From positions 92,714,708-92,778,707 of the forward strand of contig OX104127.1 in the NCBI GenBank assembly GCA_944470555.2: DNA of 64,000 nucleotides, read 5' to 3'. Below are positions 61,401-64,000 of this stretch, in pieces. The stretch's first letter is position 1. The number at the start of each line of letters is the position of its first letter. Source of the stretch: Heterobilharzia americana (Eukaryota; Platyhelminthes; Trematoda; Strigeidida; Schistosomatidae). Made by a program: the position numbers and the translations under genes. The notes below the pieces were generated by a model. It was not told the origin of the DNA and ran no database searches. It was given only the letters and a program-made list of their open reading frames with translations.

Positions 61401-63110
61401 ACTTCAGTTATCAAAGGCTTTTACCCGAACTACGATTATCTTAGATAGTCAAAATGAGAAAGTCTTTTAATGGTTGAATGTGGAATCCATTCGCAGATGA
61501 TTATCTGTGAGTTCGTCTGATGCTGCAGTTAAACAAATTCACTAAATAAATGCAGTGTCGAACTGATATTGCAGCTGAGTTTTGTACTATTACGACAAAA
61601 GCTTTCCTCTACCTATTGATTCACTGTTGTAGTAACAGTATTAATATAGATGCTTTCCAGAGAGAAGTAGTTTAGCAAATCTTGCCCATCGAACTGTCAC
61701 TTCAATATATTTTTGCACTCAAGTAATTCTCTCTTCTTCAACTAATTTATAGGCTCCGATGTAGCGAACAAACAGTTTTGGCATAGAGTATTCTGTTTCC
61801 GATTGTGTGGATGTGAGTTAACGGTGAGACCTCCTTGAACAAGATTCTCAAATGCGCAAAATGCATTTGGAAATACCATTAAATTTTGCTAGTTTCTAGG
61901 CTATTTAATTCAGCACCATTGATCAAAAGTCGATAAATTTAATCACATAATTCCTTTTCAAAGATCTCGACAATTTCATGTCATCACATTTAGCTGTTTT
62001 TCTTTATATACCCGACTAAACTTGTATAGATCATATTCGCAACAGCTAAAAGGTATTAATAATAAGATTTGAATAAGTGCAGTTTTGTCGGCAGTAGATC
62101 AACCAATCCAACTTAATACTTGTGGGACTTAGTTTTCTAGATGAACAGCTTGAGGGAATATACAGGTTCTAGATCCTCGGTGTAGGCCAAGGGAATTCAA
62201 GAAATCAATGATTTCAAGGTTGCGCGTAGAATGTCAGGTGAAGAGAATAAATAAGTCAGTGTCACTTTGAACCTTTACTAATTGAGGTGACTGACGGATG
62301 TGTAACACCTACCGGGTTGTTGTCCATGCCGAATATGCGACATCTCATAATTCATGACTCATTTGGAAGGAAATTAATGGTGACTAAATAATGAAACGAT
62401 ACCGACCCATGCAGTGATTGACTAATTTTGTGAACTGTGTAAAGATGTGTATATTACTTGACTGGGATGCTCCAAATGTTAGGTATCAGTGGCTGGTAAT
62501 TCCCTTCAATTTAATACAACATTTTCTTATTCATTTTAATATGATTCTGTTTCGACTCATTATCTCAGAAATTATGACAATCTGAACTCTTGGAATTTTG
62601 TGCTCATGTTTTTGTCTTGGCTCTAAAAGGTGTTCTCTATTGTATCCTTCCAGGACTATCCTAAGGTAATACTGATTCATTAGTTCTGCCTACTTCTGAT
62701 ATTCTCTGCCATCCCAATAGGAAATTCACTTTCACACTAATGGGGACTGTAATCTTTATTGCTAAATAATGAAATCTGATAGATAGATTTGATGAGGGCT
62801 GAATACTAAAGACTAGCCAGTTACATCGGTTACCCACTGGTGGCCATTATAATCCAGCTCTACGAGAAAGCAGCCATGATCTCTGTTAGGTCTCTATCTT
62901 CAGGACTGACCAACTTAGGTTCGATTCGACACGAAAACATTCATTTCCTCGGGGTTTCAGTTAGACCTCTCTGATGAGTACCAACAAGAATGAAACTTCG
63001 GTTGAACAAGGCTTTCTATCTATTGACTTCTACCATCCACAATCCTGAACAATCAATCGAATTGTAATTATCTATACATCTACAATGGGCATAAAGTTAC
63101 GGAACCGTAA
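61401..63110. other. Gene-free stretch
   Basis: AT-rich sequence with stops in all frames. No repeat shared with the rest of the window was noticed. Confidence 0.5.
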
Positions 63111-63114
63111 AATA

Positions 63115-63365
63115 AACTTGACTGAACAAGGTACAATACTTAGAAATTATTAAAGATTTTAATTTTGAGGTAGTATTCATGACGGACTGATATCGGTTAG
63201 ATAACCATTGAAAACATGGAAGCACTGGATAGCTGTTTTGTCTTAGTATGGGACTCCTCAGCAGCACGCACCCACGACCTGGCTAAGGATAGCACTCAGG
63301 ATCTTCAGATTTCACGGCGAACGCGTTAACCATTCAACCGTTGAGTCGGAGTTCAATGGCTCAGT
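63115..63365 (-). mobile_element. tRNA-related SINE with hammerhead-like segment (inverted partner 1)
   Basis: Minus-strand order: tRNA-like head with ATGGTTAACGCGTTCGCC, then CTGAGGAGTCCCATACTAAG with ACAAAAC, then AGCTATCCAGTGCTTCC and a tail ending near CTTGTTC. The core CTGAGGA is intact, but GAAA has become AAAA (G12 lost), and stem I is poor. It forms an inverted pair with 63,470-63,660. Confidence 0.6.
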
Positions 63366-63469
63366 TTCAAAATCCTATCAATTCGTGGAGTCAATCAGTC
63401 GGAAGGGAAGGGGATGCCAAATGAAGATCTTGGGTGATGGTCGCGCTATATATTGAATTGATAGGAGTT

Positions 63470-63660
63470 GGAAACTGTGAACCATTGAACTCCGACCCAC
63501 TGGCTAAATGGTTAATGCGTTCGCCTTGAAATCTTAAGGTTGTGGCTGTTTGCTGCCGAGGAGTCCCATACTAGGACGAAACAGTTGTCCAGTGCTACCG
63601 GGTTTTCATTGGTTCTCTAACTGACATCACTCCGTGACGAATACTACCTTGAACAAGGTT
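63470..63660 (+). mobile_element. tRNA-related SINE with hammerhead-like segment (inverted partner 2)
   Basis: Plus-strand copy: ATGGTTAATGCGTTCGCC head, CCGAGGA core (U4 changed), perfect stem II GTCCCATACTAGGAC, GAAAC, AGTTGTCCAGTGCT with the GUC triplet, and a tail ending CCTTGAACAAGG. About 100 bp separates it from its inverted partner, so the pair can fold into a large hairpin. Confidence 0.6.
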
Positions 63661-63892
63661 CTGTTTAGGGGAACTCTAAACTCAAACTTATATGTTACCC
63701 ATATTAATATTGAGAGAGATAAATCCCCTTTAGGGCTAGTTGAAGCTATAGACATATCGAAAATGCTGAGAATGAAATGAAGATTAGTGACACTAAAGAG
63801 ATATTGATTTGAGTTTTGAGGCTAATTTTACATATTTACTGGGCGAAAAACTACTAAACTAATTATATAGCAAATACTAGAGAAGATAATTT

Positions 63893-64000
63893 GTTTGGTT
63901 GTGGCTAGCAGAGGATTCAGGGACGCATGTTTCTTCCTACTTGGGACTTGTCAGCTGGATGTACATGCACCTGCACCTGCACCTCAGTGAGTGAGTGATG
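63893..64000 (-). mobile_element. SMalpha-like SINE, hammerhead part, cut by window end
   Basis: Minus strand: CACTCACTCACTGAGGTGCA, GTACATCCAG, core CTGACAA, stem II, GAAAC, GCGTCCCTGAATCC. Closer to the consensus core than the tandem-unit copies (only positions 7 and 8 differ), but G8, the general acid, is A, and stem II ends in GGAA, not GGAC. The tRNA-like head should lie beyond the window. Confidence 0.65.

Noticed and set aside
1..64000. Assigning the locus to the W (sex) chromosome because of its palindrome and repeats
   Set aside because: No sex-specific repeat was recognised; palindromes alone do not show it.

Overview
This is eukaryotic DNA, almost certainly from a blood fluke (Schistosoma or a close trematode relative). 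The main evidence is a five-exon gene at 32,907-34,672 (minus strand) that encodes a 355-residue protein with two alpha-crystallin domains, of the schistosome p40 'major egg antigen' small heat shock protein family. Other support: SINE-like repeats carrying schistosome-type hammerhead ribozyme relics, RTE-like and CR1-like non-LTR retrotransposons, and introns as short as 35 nt. Species is not resolved. There is no sign of bacterial genes, CRISPR arrays or operons.

Most of the window is repeat architecture. (1) 1-22,193 holds two and a third head-to-tail copies of one unit, starting at 1, 10,243 and 19,263. Copies are near-identical where they align but differ by large indels and VNTR lengths. 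(2) 18,350-31,912 and 37,660-51,068 form a huge inverted repeat (arms about 13.5 kb, spacer about 5.75 kb). The right arm continues outward (51,069-53,929) as an inverted copy of unit-1 sequence 4,430-7,290. (3) A further copy of 29,784-30,956 lies at 58,012-59,177.

Each arm carries the same 3.9-kb RTE-like retrotransposon with the same 14-bp target-site duplication, a CR1-like retrotransposon fragment, and a possible small spliced gene of unknown function. The p40-family gene is the one confident functional gene. It lies single-copy in the spacer with a TATA box, two inverted CCAAT boxes and a polyadenylation signal. RTE-like pieces flank the spacer on its right (35.5-37.0 kb) and the outer end of the right arm (53.9-54.9 kb).

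54.9-64 kb is mostly unique. It begins with the 3' exons of an unrecognised gene (55,124-56,048, plus strand), then gene-poor sequence with SINE-like, tRNA-related and hammerhead-like relics, including an inverted pair near 63.1-63.7 kb. Coding and regulatory calls outside p40 and the retroelements are tentative, because nothing could be searched or aligned by machine. Identities are from reading by eye. An assembly artefact (collapsed or duplicated haplotypes) is a live alternative for part of the repeat structure.
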